DNA of 64,000 nucleotides from Lepus europaeus (GCF_033115175.1 NC_084837.1:70579266-70643265); one strand, 5' to 3'; shown: positions 1 to 12,339, counted from the stretch's first letter. A program made the numbers and translations. Notes: generated from the sequence alone by a model not told the origin.

Positions 1-45
1 ATATACAGAAGATCAACTTAGTATATACTAAGTAAAGATTTTTAT
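1..45 (-). mobile_element. L1 3' UTR fragment
   Basis: ATATACAGAAGATCAACTTAG and ACTAAGTAAAGATTT match the reverse of the L1 3' UTR segment at 19390-19440. Confidence 0.7.
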
Positions 46-130
46 AGACTTTAAAATTCAACCATGTTTCAATGAGAGTAGAGAGAGTCTGCCACTTTTG
101 TGGACTTAGCTCCTTACAACATCCATAGTT

Positions 131-475
131 GGGGCTGGCGTTGTTAAATAACAGGTAAAGCAACCACCTACAATGCTGGCATCCCATATGGGTGCCGGTT
201 CGAGCCCCAGCTGTTCCACTTCTGATCCTGCTCCCTGCTAATGCATCTGGGAAGAGCAGTGGATGATGGTCCAAATATTTAGGCCCCTGCACCTACATGG
301 GAGACCCAGAAAGAAGCTCCTGGCTTCAGACCAGCCCAGCTCCAGCCATTGTAGCGACTTGGGGAGCAGATGGAAGATTGATCTCTCTCTCTCTCTCTCT
401 CTCCCCCCCCCCCTCCCTCCCCCCCCCCTCTGTAACTCTGCCTTTCAAATGAATAAATCTTTAAAAATAAACTTA
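131..475 (+). mobile_element. CSINE
   Basis: Near-complete C-repeat starting GGGGCTGGCG, with B-box-like GGTTCGAGCCCC and a CT-rich tract at 381-430 before the CAAATGAATAAAT tail. Confidence 0.93.
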
Positions 476-799
476 AAAAAATTTTTAAATCACTAGCTGG
501 GACCTATCAGGTTCATGGGTTTTGGAAATGTTCACTGAGAAAACAGATTCTGTAGTTACCTGAGGACAGTGAAAAAGGATTTTGTGCAACAAAATGCAAC
601 AGCAATGTTGGTGTCAGACAAGGAATCTGTATTGGTCCTAATGCTTTCTGCACTGCTATGAGCAAAGTGTGGGGCACCCAATTGCTAGGTCATAGAAAAA
701 TGACAAGTGTTCCTTGAAAAACTGATGAAACCTGTCATGGTCACTTACTAAAAACAAAGTTTTGAAGGCTAGAACTGCACACTTGGTTATCATAGGTAA

Positions 800-1262
800 A
801 ATAATGGCCTGTAACAAAGTCCCACATCCTAATCAACAAAATCTTTGGAAGAAAGCACAAAAAAACAAACTATGACTATGCTATGTTACATGGCAAGAGA
901 AAATTAAAGTTGTAGGTGGAATTAAAGTTGCTAAGCTGAATCACCAAGTGGGCCTGGTAATGCTCTAGGGCCCACAAATGAGGAACACTACAGCAGAAAA
1001 GTCAGAACCAGTGAGCCTCAATCAGCCACTGCCAGCTCTGAAGATGGAAACAGGCCACAAGCCAAGGAATGTAGGTGACCTCCAGAAACTGGAGCGGCAA
1101 GAAGATGGGTTCTCTGCCTCAGCCTCCAGAAAGCAGTGTGTCCCTGCTCACATGCTGATTCAGCCTAGTGAGGTCTCCGCTAGACTTCTCACTGCTGGAG
1201 ATGCGGGGTAAATTTGTCTAGTCTGCAGCCACTAGCTCTGTGGTGATCTGTTGTAGCAGCAA
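800..1262 (+). mobile_element. MLT1-like LTR (ERVL-MaLR)
   Basis: GTCCCACATCCTAATC, CAAGCCAAGGAATGTAG and a 3' end GTGGTGATCTGTTGTAGC follow the MLT1 consensus order. It is a solo LTR with no viral genes. The young CSINE at 1281 lies just after its end. Confidence 0.75.
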
Positions 1263-1280
1263 TAAGAAATGAATGCATTT

Positions 1281-1615
1281 GGCCGGCGCCACGGCTCAAT
1301 AGGCTAATCCTCCTCCTGCGGCACCGGCAACCCCGGGTTCTAGTCCTGGTTGGGGCGCCGGATTCTGTCCCAGTCACTCCTCTTCCTGTCCAGCTCTCTG
1401 CTGTGGCCCAGGAGGGCAGTGGAGGATGGCCCAAGTCCTTGGGCCCTGCACCCGCATGGGAGACCAGGAGAAGCACCTGGCTCCTGGCTTCGGATCAGCG
1501 CGGTGCGCCGGCTGCAGCAGCCATTGGGGAGTGAACCAACGAAAAAGGAAGACCTTTCTCTCTGTCTCTCTCACTGTCCACTCTGCCTATCAAAAAAAAA
1601 AAAAAAAAAAAAAAA
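1281..1615 (+). mobile_element. CSINE, GC-rich subfamily with target-site duplication
   Basis: Starts GGCCGGCGCC and ends in a poly(A) tail instead of an AAAT tail. The flanks GAATGCATTT (1271-1280) and GAATACATTT (1616-1625) form a 10-bp duplication with one mismatch, so this is a fairly young insertion. Confidence 0.95.
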
Positions 1616-1799
1616 GAATACATTTGGTGAACCTGATGCCTTTATTTTTCTCTAAGTGTAATTTCTAACACAGAAGGCTTACAAAATTATAACCTTTGAC
1701 TACCGAACGCAATTTAACTTTTTAAAATCTGAACTGTTTTCAGTTTTCAAAGTTAAAAATAATCTATATTACACACAAAACTTAGTTTCCTTTTTCAAA

Positions 1800-2078
1800 A
1801 GACTATTTATTTGAAAGGCAGAATTAGAGAGGGAGAGACAGAGATCTTCCATCTGCTGGTTCACTCCCCAAATGGCCTCAACAGCTGGGACTTGGCCAGG
1901 CAGAAGCCAGGAACCAGGAACTCCATCCACGTCTCCCACTTGAGTGTCAGGGGCTACTTAGGCCATTAGCAAGGAGCTGGATGGAAAGTGGAGGATCTGG
2001 GACTTGAACTGGCACTGACATGGGATGCCAGCATTGCAGGCAACAGCTTAACCCACTGCACCACAATTCTGGCCACCC
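1800..2078 (-). mobile_element. CSINE, reverse orientation
   Basis: Begins TATTTATTTGAAAGGCAGA and ends ACCACAATTCTGGCC on the + strand, i.e. an inverted copy facing the one at 1281-1615. Confidence 0.93.
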
Positions 2079-2100
2079 AAAACATTAAAATTTCAAATGA

Positions 2101-2432
2101 GGGGGTTGGCATTGTGGCTCAGTAGATTGGAATTGGGACACCTGAGTCCCATATTGGAGTGCCTGGGATTGAGTCCCACTTCTGATTCTTCTAATCCAGC
2201 TTCCTGGGAAATCAACAAATGATGGATCAAGTCCTTGGTTCCCTGCCACCCATGTGGAAGACCCAGATGCAGTTTCTGGCTCCTGGCTTTGGCCTTTCCC
2301 AACTCTGGCTGTTGCAGGCATTTAGAGAGTGAACTAGAGGATAGAAGATCAAGCTCTCTTCCTCCCCTCCAGCACATTCTGTCACCATGCCTTTCAAGTC
2401 AATAAATAAATGAAATTTAAAAAATTTTTCAA
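2101..2432 (+). mobile_element. CSINE
   Basis: Diverged full-length copy starting GGGGGTTGGCATTGTGGC with an AAATAAATGAAAT tail. Confidence 0.88.
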
Positions 2433-2760
2433 GGGACTGGCACTGTGGTATAGTAGTTTAAGCCTCTGCATGTAGCTTCAGCATCCCATATGGGTGCTGG
2501 TTCTAGTCCTGACTGCTCCACTTCTGATCCAGCTCTCTGCTAATGGCCTGAGAAAGCAGTGGAAGATGGCCTAAGTGTTTGGATCCCTCCACCTATGTGG
2601 GAGACCTGGAAGAAGCTCCTGTCTCCTGGCTTCGTATTTATTGGCCTAGCTCCGGCCATAGCAACTATCTGGAGAGTGAACCAGTGGATGGAAGACCTCT
2701 CTACTCTGTCTGTCCCTCTGTCTGTAACTGCCTCTGAAGTAAATACATCTTGAAAAAAGT
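2433..2760 (+). mobile_element. CSINE, tandem to the previous copy
   Basis: Starts GGGACTGGCACTGTGG directly after the tail of the copy at 2101-2432, so it integrated into that A-rich tail. Confidence 0.9.
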
Positions 2761-2829
2761 TTTTTCAATTGAGAAATATTCTTCATTCTATTTCAGAGAT
2801 TATCTATTTATTGCTAAGATGGTTATTCA

Positions 2830-3140
2830 TTGCTAAGGTAACTATTCACTTGCTCAGTAAATAACATAGTTACTTTGTGCCGGGGAGGTGCTAGGCACAC
2901 AACCACAAGACAGACAGGTCTGTGGTCTCTCTACTTTCTGGTGGGAAAAGACAAGCCAACAAATGAGGTCATTTCAAGCAGTTCTAAACTATGATAATAG
3001 AAAATATATCACGACAAAGGCAATAGGAGTGAGGAGCTATGGGCAACTTTACATTTAAGGTAGATGGGAAGTGCTTTCTGAAAAAGTGACATTTTTATCT
3101 CAGACCTGAAGGATGAAGAGGAGCCAACAAGGACACTATT
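2830..3140 (-). repeat. L2 LINE 3' end, reverse
   Basis: GTGCTAGGCACACAACCAC, TTTCTGGTGGGAAAAGACA and CAGACCTGAAGGATGAAGAG follow the reversed L2 3' end. Confidence 0.75.
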
Positions 3141-3870
3141 GTTTAAGCTCTAACTAAACTCTCCTAACTTAGAAATCTCACCCAAAACCAAGCTCACTGT
3201 TTTATTGTCACTGAGCTCTCATTCCCCTCTTTTCCCTGCAAAATGGCACTACCCTCATGAATCACCCGCCATTCAGCCTGGCTACATTTCAGGTGTGGCT
3301 TTAGTGTTCCCAAGGGTCCTCTGTGAGTGCAGGCTTGACCTCCAGGGTGGTGGTACTTGGAAGTATTGTGGAGCCTACTAGGAGGTCCTCAGGTCAGTGG
3401 GGCCTACCCACGGAGGTCAGCTGTGGGATTCCCTGGTAGTTCTCAATAGGACGCTGTCATAAAAGCCTGGGTTTGGCCAAGCCCAGCCTCTCTCTGGTTT
3501 GTGATCACTTTCCCCTATCTACATTCTTGCCATTGCCATCTGCCATCTGCTTTGAGGTCCTCACCAGAACTGAGGTGGTACAGCTGCAGTGCCCCTGAAC
3601 CTCCAAAGCTGGGACTTAAACAAACACCTCTGATCTTCTTAAGTAGCCCAAGTCAGGTATTGTGTTGTAGTAATGCAAGGCTGACTTAACATGGACTGTT
3701 TTCAAAACTCAAATATCTCATTAATCAAACAATGTCACCACATTAAAGGCCAAGTCTAATAAACAGTTCTGGAAATGTTAAGAAGCAACAGAATTTCTCC
3801 ACCCCTCCCTAAAAAAATAAATAAATAAGCAAATAAACACACACACATTCTCAGGATAACAACACTGATG
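3141..3870. other. CEP152 intron 8, unique-looking sequence
   Basis: No coding exon, repeat or RNA gene is recognised in these 730 bases. Open frames are short and without splice support. Confidence 0.5.
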
Positions 3871-3879
3871 AGAACTGTT

Positions 3880-4090
3880 TAGGGCAGGAAATATAGATTT
3901 TGATGCTTTGTCAATAACTCTTTTCATATCCTTGGGCAGGTAACTCGACTTCTCTGAGACTTGGTTAACTCATCTATAAAACAGTAAAATACAATACCTT
4001 GCTAATCAAACTTCCAACAAGAATACAAAGAATGATTGTAAAAGCTACAAGAGGAAACATGAACAATATTTGTAAATCTTTGAACAGTAA
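3880..4090 (+). repeat. MIR
   Basis: CTCGACTTCTCTGAGAC and AACTCATCTATAAAACAG are the MIR core and 3' part. Confidence 0.8.
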
Positions 4091-4215
4091 GAATATCCCT
4101 TCTCTACCAAATCTCAAGACATGACATAAAGCTACAAGTCATGACAGCAGCCAAGCAGGAAACATGATTTAAGAAAAAAATATATACAGCTTTGGGTCAA
4201 TTTTGAACAAAACAG

Positions 4216-4655
4216 TGTTAACTAAACATAGACTGACCACCAACCTCCTGCCTGTGCCAGGCCTAGACAGCAGGGCTACATAGAGGAAGATAGCCACATA
4301 CTGCCTTCAGTGTGCCCTTTGTCTCTTAAAACAGATGTGGTCAGCCGGCTTGAGAAAAGCAGGGGAGACTTCGAGAAAGAAAACTTGTGAGCAGGGGCTT
4401 ATCAATCAAATAGCAGAGTGCCATAGAGAGGGCCTTCCACAGAGATGATGAACACAAGTATACAAAAAAGCCAGACCGTCTGAAGGAAGTTAAAGAGTAG
4501 TTAGGCAAGGATCAGATGGTCTTCTTGATCCCCCATGCTTCATCTCATCTCACAGGCAAAGAGGGCTCATTGAGAGGCTGTAAGGAAGGGAATGACATAA
4601 TCAGAACTATACTCTAGAAAGATTATTCAGATGGCCACGAGAGGATTTGTGGAGG
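4216..4655 (-). repeat. L2-like fragments, reverse
   Basis: TGTGCCAGGCCTAGACAGC and GGAATGACATAATCAGAAC resemble separate parts of reversed L2; strongly eroded. Confidence 0.5.
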
Positions 4656-4950
4656 GGGAAAAAAAGAATAGAAACTAGTTAAAGGGCATTTGCAGTAAGA
4701 TGACAAAATCCTAAAGGACAGAAACGGAAACCCGTTAGCAGAACTGAGCAGCTGAAATCCCCAGACACGTGCAAATTACAAGGTGACTGTAGCAACGCTC
4801 TGCCAGAGGCAAGGCTCAGGGTAAAGGAAGATAACCAAGAGCAAAGTCCTTCTACACTGAATCCTACCCTACCCTACTTAACGGAAGTGTAGTTAAGTAA
4901 CTGGGACTCAGTAACCTTTTTACCATAAATAATCGAGTTAAAATATTTAC

Positions 4951-5090
4951 CTTTTCTTCATTGACTTTTAAGGCTTCTATTTGGGTCTCCAGCGTTTTTA
5001 TCTGTGCTTCGAGCTGTACTTCTCTTTCTTTTCCATTCTGAAAGAGTTTCTGTGATTCTCGAAGGCTGAGGCTCAATCCATCCTTTTCAT
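4951..5090 (-). CDS. CEP152: CEP152 coding exon 8 (residues 275-321), coiled coil
   Basis: The exon is 140 bp. The acceptor AATGCTGTAG| is at 5091-5092 and the donor AAG|GTAAAT has GT at 4949-4950. It encodes [20 protein letters not shown] then [20 protein letters not shown] and LKVNEEK, a continuous coiled coil matching human. It ends in phase 0. The following exon (human sequence resumes around MIKKSRTT) is not visible in the remaining 4.9 kb. Confidence 0.95.
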
Positions 5091-6183
5091 CTACAGCATT
5101 AAAAACAATAAATAATTAAAATAAATATCTGTCACTGTGGAGGCACCTCAATTGTCACACCCCCTTTCAGATAGCAGATCTACATCATATATAATTCAGA
5201 CAAGTGAACTTTTAGTCAATTTAGGGAAAACCAGATTTTAAAAATGACAAACACAACAAACAAACAAAACATCTGAGTAGCACCAAGACAAATTTTAAAA
5301 AAATCAGAACCACTTCCTTTAAAAATATAATTGTGTCCTTTTAGGGGCCTAAAGATTTCCTAACCATGTCAGCATTTACCTAGAAGTCACATACACCTGC
5401 TAATCAATGACAGTATCTGAGGACCAATTCCTTCTTAAATATACTTCCAATAAACTTTTAAACTCACCTAATCATAAATTCTTCCCACATACTTTGCTAT
5501 CACAAGGTCCATGTTCTCAAAATAAATTTTATGAGCATTACAGAAAGAGACCTTCTTATTACCAAATTTGAAATGAGCTAGAGTTTAGTCACCAAATTAT
5601 TCTACAAATAAGAAGTTCAACATTAACCAAAGCTACAGAAAACATAAAAAGTAAGCAACTATAATTTGCATCTGTACTGTCTCCGTGTGATTATCCAGAT
5701 GTCACCATATCCTCTTTGATGCATCTAAAGCAGTTCAGGATCTTGAACTCTTACTGGGATTAAAATGGTTATGCTAATTTGTAGCTCAGAAAACATTGCA
5801 TTACAAACTAAATACAAGTCACTCTGGCAATTGGAATACTTCATCAAGTTTTAAGGACAGAAGGCTATTCCATACTTCATTCACTATATTCCCTGGGTCT
5901 AACAGCCCAAGAGACAAAAGGGTGGGGGAGTAAAATGACAGGGAAGAAGAAAGCAAAAAAATGAGGACTGCCAAACACGTGTAGTATGTTCTATTGTGAA
6001 GAGAAGTAATTCAAAGGAAGGACTCAGAAGTCCTGGGGTTTTGTTTCACTCTGACTCACTACAAGTCCTCTGATCAAGTGCCTCGACTCTCCTAAGCTTC
6101 ATGTTTGAAACGAGGTTACCAGTTGGAGATATCTAGCACTAGCGTAACTGGTCTGCGACTGCACCCAGCGGCGGTCATCTTAC

Positions 6184-6327
6184 CTTTGATCATGAGAAGC
6201 TGGTGATTCAGATACCGAATCTGACGTTCACTTTCATTTAACTTTTCAACTAAGTTGTCTAGTTGTCTCTCTTTGGCTTTGTTAAGAACCTGAAGTTGAA
6301 TAATCTGCATATTTTCTGCAGAATCCC
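6184..6327 (-). CDS. CEP152: CEP152 coding exon 7 (residues 227-275), start of the coiled coil
   Basis: The exon is 144 bp. The acceptor TTCCAAAG| is at 6328-6329 and the donor AAAG|GTAAGA has GT at 6182-6183. It encodes [20 protein letters not shown] then [20 protein letters not shown] and HQLLMIK. This Leu/Lys/Glu-rich heptad pattern marks the beginning of the long central coiled coil of CEP152. Both borders fall inside codons that complete correctly with exons 6 and 8. Confidence 0.95.
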
Positions 6328-6694
6328 CTTTGGAATTAAATATAATTTATTAGATAAAAATATTAAAACTTATGGTCATTTAGAGCAGTGTTTTTCAAGC
6401 TGTGGACACAACTTATTAGATTGTCATGAAATCAATGCAGTCGGTAGTACCTAACATTTTTTCTTCCAAAAAACAGGAAGGAACAGAGTGCATTACATAG
6501 TAGGAATAAATATTATTTTATAAACCTTTTGTTTCACATATATATTTATTTATAAAGATACATATTGCTGCCCATATCACAATGCTAAAAAAAATACTCT
6601 TAACTGTGGATCATTGCCAGAGAAGTTTGAAAGTCACAGTTTAGGATACAACCCTGGAACACTATCATTTTTGCCAATTAAAAATCAGTATACA

Positions 6695-7008
6695 GGGGCC
6701 AGAATTGCAGAGCAGTGGTTAAGCTGCTGCCTACAATTCCAGCATCCCACATGAGCACTTGCTTGCTTCCTGGCTGCTCCACTTCCAATCTAGCTCCCTG
6801 CTAATGTACCTAGGAAAGAAGTGGAAGTTGGAACAAGTACTTGGGCCCCTGCCACCCACATAGGTGACCCACATGGAGTTACAGATGCCCGACTTTGGCT
6901 TGGCCCAGATTCAGCCAATGAAGTCATTTGGAGAGTGAACCAGCATATGAAAGATCTGTCTCTCCTTCTTTTCTGTAATTCTTTCAAGTAAATAAATAAT
7001 TTTTAAAA
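6695..7008 (+). mobile_element. CSINE
   Basis: GGGGCCAGAATTGCAG start and CAAGTAAATAAAT tail; lies about 370 bases upstream of CEP152 exon 7 in intron 6. Confidence 0.92.
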
Positions 7009-7381
7009 AATTAAATATAGAATAATTGCAATGGAATGCACTCTTATAAAGTTAAAAACAAGTACATCAGATTCTATAAAATCATTTTTTCTAAAAAAAA
7101 GTCTAGATCTGCTTCTCAAAATATTTTCTTGGGCAAGATTGGGAATATTTTATACAGGAAAATTTCAAAAAGACTGTATAAAACAGTTTACTTGTTGCAA
7201 ACATTTTTGAATTCAGGCATAGACTTCATAACATGCATTTTTCCATGAACATTTTGAGGACTCCTTGTATTATTTGTTAGCACATAACTGCTAAATTAAC
7301 TAATGAGTCAATTATTAGAGAATCTTAAAGTATTCCTTCAGAAATAATTAAGTAACTTTAGGAACTACTTAAGAAAAAACT

Positions 7382-7704
7382 AGGGCCAGCATTGTAGCAC
7401 AGTGGGTAAAACCACCACCCGTGATATCAGCATCCCATTTGGGCACCAGTTCAAGTCCCAGCTGCTCCACTTCCAATCCAGCTCCCTGCTAATGGCCTGG
7501 GAAAGCAGTGGAAGATGGCCCAAGTGCTTGGGCCCCTGCCACCCACATGGGAGACCCAGAAGAGGTTCCTGGCTTCAGCCTGGCCCAGCCCTGGCCCCAA
7601 TGCAGCCATCCAGGGAGTGAACCAGCAAATGGAAGCTCGTTCTCTCTCTCTCTCTAATTCTGATTTTCAAATACATAAATAAATGCTTTTTTTAAAAAAA
7701 AGAT
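7382..7704 (+). mobile_element. CSINE
   Basis: Full-length copy with GGGCCAGCATTG start and AAATACATAAATAAATG tail. Confidence 0.93.
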
Positions 7705-7724
7705 AAGACTGGGGATGGGGAAAA

Positions 7725-8046
7725 GGCCAATACTGTATCCTAACAGGTAAAGCTGCCACCTGTGATGCTGGCATCCCATATAGTCACCAGTTTGTGTCCC
7801 AGCTGCTCCTCTTCTCATCCAGTTCCCTGCTAATGGCCTCTGGAAAGCAGCAGAGGATGGCCCAAGTGTTTGAGCCCCTGCCACCCACATGGGAGGTATG
7901 GATGAAGCTCCTGGCTCCTGTTTTGACCTGGCCCAGCTCTGGATGTTGTGGCCATATCGGTAATGGCCACCTAGAACCGCTCCCCGCCATCAACTCTGAC
8001 TTTCAAATAAACAAATAAATAAATCTTTAAAAAAAAAAAAAAAAAA
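7725..8046 (+). mobile_element. CSINE
   Basis: Copy starting GGCCAATACTGTATCC with an AAATAAACAAATAAAT tail and poly(A), in the same direction as its left neighbour. Confidence 0.92.
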
Positions 8047-8232
8047 GACAGACTTGGGAAAAACTGAAAATAATGATCACTAGGAGAAAGATACTGCTTC
8101 AACTACATAATAAATATTCATTTTCTACTAGAAAACTGCTTCTGTAAGCTTGCCACCAGTAATAAATGCATTTACTGAGTTTTAACTACCAGCTAAGAAA
8201 GTAATTTGTTCCTCTTTTAAAAAAAATTTCAA

Positions 8233-8552
8233 GGCCGGCGCCGCAGCTCACTTGGCTAATCCTCCACTTGCGGCACCGGCACCCCAGGTTCTAGTCCTGG
8301 TTGGGGCGCCAGTTCTGTCCCAGTTGCTCCTCCTCCAGGCCAGCTCTCTGCTGTGGCCCGGGAAGGCAGTGGAGGATGGCCCAAATGCTTGAGACCTGCA
8401 CCTGGTCTCCCTGTGTGGGAGACCAGGAAGAAGCACCTGGCTCCTGGCTTTGGATCAGCACAGCGCGCTGACCGTAGCGGCCATTTGTGGGGGTGATCCA
8501 AGGGAAGGAAGACCTTTCTCTCTGTCTCTAACTCTGCCTGTCAAAAAAAAAA
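8233..8552 (+). mobile_element. CSINE, GC-rich subfamily
   Basis: Starts GGCCGGCGCCGCAGCTCA and ends CTGTCAAAAAAAAAA, immediately followed by an inverted SINE. Confidence 0.94.
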
Positions 8553-8569
8553 TTTTTTTTTTTTTTTCC

Positions 8570-8838
8570 AGAGAAAGAGAGTTCAGTCTTCCATCTGCCA
8601 GTTCAGTCTCCAAGTGCCTGCAACAGCTGGGGCAGGGCTGGGGCTGAAACCAGAGGCCAGAACATGATCCAAAGCTTCCATGCAGGTGGCAGGAACCCAA
8701 CCATTTGAGCCATCACCACTGTCTCCCAGGGTCTGCATTAGCAGGAGGCTGGGGTATGAAGACAGAACCAGGAATCAAACCCTGGTACTCGGACATGCAA
8801 CACAGGTGTCTTAAACAGTAAGCTAAATGCCTGCTCCT
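8570..8838 (-). mobile_element. Older CSINE subfamily, reverse orientation
   Basis: Carries the GGGTCTGCATTAGCAGGA and CAGGAATCAAACCCTGG blocks seen in the older C-repeat copies here; forms a head-to-head hairpin pair with 8233-8552. Confidence 0.85.
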
Positions 8839-8878
8839 AGTCAATCCTCTTTTTAAAAAGATATAAAATTTTTAAAAA

Positions 8879-9149
8879 CTGGGACTACCATTGTGGCATA
8901 GTGGGTAAAGCTGCCACCTGTGACACCGACAACCTATTTGGGCACTGGTTCATGTCCCAACTGTTCCACTTCTGATCCAGTTCTCTGCTAATGGGCCTTG
9001 GAAAACAGCAGAAGATGGCCCAAGTGCTTGGGTCTTTGCTACCCACATTAGAGACCAGATGAAGCTCCCGACTCCTGGCTTTGGCCTGACTCAGCCATGG
9101 CCATGACGGTCACTAGTAGAGTAAACCAGTGGAAGGAAGATCTCTCTGC
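8879..9149 (+). mobile_element. CSINE, 3'-truncated
   Basis: Starts GGGACTACCATTGTGGC and stops in GGAAGATCTCTCTGC without its tail, where another copy begins. Confidence 0.85.
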
Positions 9150-9418
9150 AACACTACCATCCCATACAGGCACTGGTTCAGGTCCCAGCTGCTCCACTTT
9201 GAATCTATCTCTCTCTTTATGGTCTGGGAAAAGCAGAAAATGGTACAAGAGCTTTGACCCCTGCACCTACATGGGAGACACGGATGAAGGTCCTTGCTCC
9301 TGGTTTCAGCCTGGCCCAGCCCCAGCCATTGCAGCCATTTAGGGAATGGACTGGTAGACCGAAGACCCTCTCTGTCTCTCTCTATATATAACTCTGCCTT
9401 TCAAATAAATAATTTAAA
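9150..9418 (+). mobile_element. CSINE, 5'-truncated
   Basis: Begins inside the element at CCATCCCATACAGGCACTGG and keeps the AAATAAAT tail; fused to the copy at 8879-9149. Confidence 0.85.
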
Positions 9419-9419
9419 A

Positions 9420-10900
9420 AAGTAACTGAAGACTGAAAACTTCATTATGAAACTCCTCTTAGGCAATATAGCAGGGCTAGCCAAGAAATCAACAGTCTCC
9501 AAGCCTCAAGTGTCTTCAAACTCATTTTTAAAAACTACTGCTAAGAAACTGTAATCACCAAATCTGTACTACCACCAAGTTATTTAATTCACTTCTATAT
9601 GTCAAATGTAGGCAAATATGTAACTGCCTCACGTAAATCTACTTGATCAAATACAGTCTGGCATGAGAAATGATGAAAGGCCACAGATGCAAATACCAGT
9701 AGATATACATGTAACTGAATAAAGGGAGTAAAAGAGTAAACACCAGGGAGATGTCGGGCCACTTCTGTGATTCGGATTTACTCAAACTGAAGCCAGTTAT
9801 GCCATAAACACTGTCCACTTCCTCATTCCACAAAAGCTTATCTACAGAGGCCACCCTCACATTTGCTATTCATGCGTTTAGGGGAAAGAGACTCCTAGCC
9901 ACCCCTCCATAAATGTTCTGTGGCCCCTGTATACGATGGTAGCAATGCACAAAAGTCCAGTTTTCTCTTTAACCTCCCCCAAATAACCCTGACTACAAAG
10001 GGTGACTGCCCTCTCTCAATTAAAGGAAAAGCAAAACACACAAAAAAACTTGCCATGACACTGGCTCCTCACTCAATACAATAATTAGAGTTTACTTATA
10101 TGCCAGAGTATTGACAATAAGGTTAGATATACAAAAGTACTAATTTAGAATAGTTACCATGTAACTTTTGGCCTTTGGTTTTTAGTTTTATGGTATCAAT
10201 ATTTCATCTCAAAATTCTCTAGTTAGCTGTAAACATTTCTGTCATTCTCACATTTTTATACAAATTATACCAAAAATTTTTTTGGCAAATATCACACAAT
10301 TGAACTTGAGATGTACGGCTAATTCTGAATCTAAAGTAATTTATATTAAAAGCTGACTAGTTATTATACTGACAATACAACAACTTTAAATTATGATAAC
10401 TGTTTATTCAATTACATTTCAATATAATGAAATATCTGAGAATGAGGGGAAAACTTTCATTTTCAGAATTTGACTTCACTTAGAATAACATGAAGCTCAT
10501 GAAAAGTGTTAATAAACTATAATAACAAAAATATAGTTAAGAAATTCCTTTAATTTTTTTAATATGCAAAACCTCACATTTGTAAGAGAGAACAGCACCA
10601 TGAATCCCAAGAAACTATGCCCCTGATTTAACAGCTAGCAACTCCTGGACAGTTCTGTCTCACCTATTACTACCACCCAACATTACTCTCCAAAACCATT
10701 TTGAAATGAATCCTAGATTTCAAATCAGCTACTTATAAATACTTCAGTATGTATCTCTAAAAACATGGGCTCTTTGAAATATCACAATTCTTTTCTCATA
10801 ATCTTAGATATCCTAATTTTTAAAGGTGCTAAAATACCTGCTCCGTGTTCGAAAGCCCCCAATTATTGTACTAACTGATGAATAAAAGCTTGATACCTAC
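9420..10900. other. CEP152 intron 6, SINE-free AT-rich sequence
   Basis: The 1.5 kb next to exon 6 is free of CSINE. It is AT-rich, and no exon or RNA gene is recognised. Confidence 0.5.
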
Positions 10901-11066
10901 TTTCATTAACTTCTAAAAACTGTTGTTGCAGGCCTTCAAATGTGTCACTTCGTGCCACCTCCTGGGCTGGTGAGCCATTATTCTGAGCAGAAGACTGAAA
11001 AGGTTTATATGTCACTTTGTATGATTCCAAAGCTGGACAACTGGGACTCTGTGATGAACCAAGATG
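10901..11066 (-). CDS. CEP152: CEP152 coding exon 6 (residues 172-227)
   Basis: The exon is 166 bp. The acceptor TTAAAATAG| is at 11067-11068 and the donor GAAA|GTAGGT has GT at 10899-10900. It encodes 55 full codons, including [16 protein letters not shown] and [16 protein letters not shown], which match the human order, plus the first base of a split Arg codon. The polypyrimidine tract is poor, but the reading frame and the homology on both sides make the boundaries firm. Confidence 0.93.
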
Positions 11067-11884
11067 CTATTTTAAAATGACAAGTGGAATTAACAATGAG
11101 GATTTAGCCATTTCTTTCAAAACTACCTGAATCAGACACCCTAATTTTATGTTACAGAGGTTTCATGGCAATACAATTACAAATTTTATATACATATCCT
11201 TGCTGAAAAATAGTATTTACTGTTATTTAGCAGTTAATTTAAAGCCTGTAACATATAAACAACTTAAGTTTACTTTTGAGCACCTAATGGAACCAATTTC
11301 ATAAAAAGAATTCCAATGAGATTTTATATGCAAGTATTTTATTACAAATGACTTAGATGCCAACATCTTTGGAACATAAAAAGGCACATGCTCATTAACA
11401 AGAACATGTGATATAATGACTCATAGGTAATACATGCACACTAACTTTTGTGGAATGAACAATATTATTACAGACAGAATTAAGAGAATGACTACATTAA
11501 AGGACATTAAAGAATTCCTGTCACTGGGTGACATAGCAAATCTATTGGCAAAATGAGGCAGTTATTGTCATCAAGCAATTCTAAGCAGCAACTCAGTAGT
11601 ATATCCTAAGGTCTTACTTCATTAGACTCTCACATCTATCCTGTCTACTGCTCTATCACCATTCAGAAAAGACACCAGTTTTGAACACTTCACCTAAAAC
11701 TTGTTATATAAGAGTGGTGAGAAGAAAACTGAGGAAACTAAATGTTGTCATCTACATGGAATTACTGCTTTAAAAACCATATCAAGACGGGTACATATAG
11801 ATTTCTCACTGAAGCACAGTAAAGTGGCAGAAGCCAGAAACATCAGCTATTAAGGAAGGTTAGGCTTTGGTGGACTTTTTGTTT

Positions 11885-12085
11885 GTTTTTCCCCCCACCA
11901 TAAATACAAGTTTAGGAATGTAGAGATTCTTCCTACCATACCCATCCTCCCACCCCCACACTCATCCCACCTCCTCCTCCCTCTCCCATTCCTAGTCCCA
12001 TTCTCCATTAAGATTCATTTTCAATTAACTTTATACACCGAAGGCCAACTCCATTCTAAGATTTCAACAATTTGCGCACGCGTGC
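11885..12085 (-). mobile_element. L1 3' UTR, reverse
   Basis: The reverse complement matches the L1 3' end at 19380-19590 block by block: the TAGGAATGTAG segment, the long C-rich tract (11935-12000), and TTAAGATTCATTTTCAATTA. Confidence 0.85.
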
Positions 12086-12339
12086 ATGCACACACAGGTG
12101 AACTTAACTTTTAATGCTTACATAACCATTTCCATAAAGCTTCCACTTTGAACTTCTGACTTAGGATCATGATTGCATTTGATTGTAAACAGAAAAAAAG
12201 CAGGCCTAATTCAGCATGAACCTGAATAAACTTTTGTAGTTAAAATAAATCTTACTGTTACACTGACACTTCTTAAACACACACACGCCTCAGACAAACA
12301 CCCACAGACACATTCTTTAAAGTCAGATTCTTACAGTAC

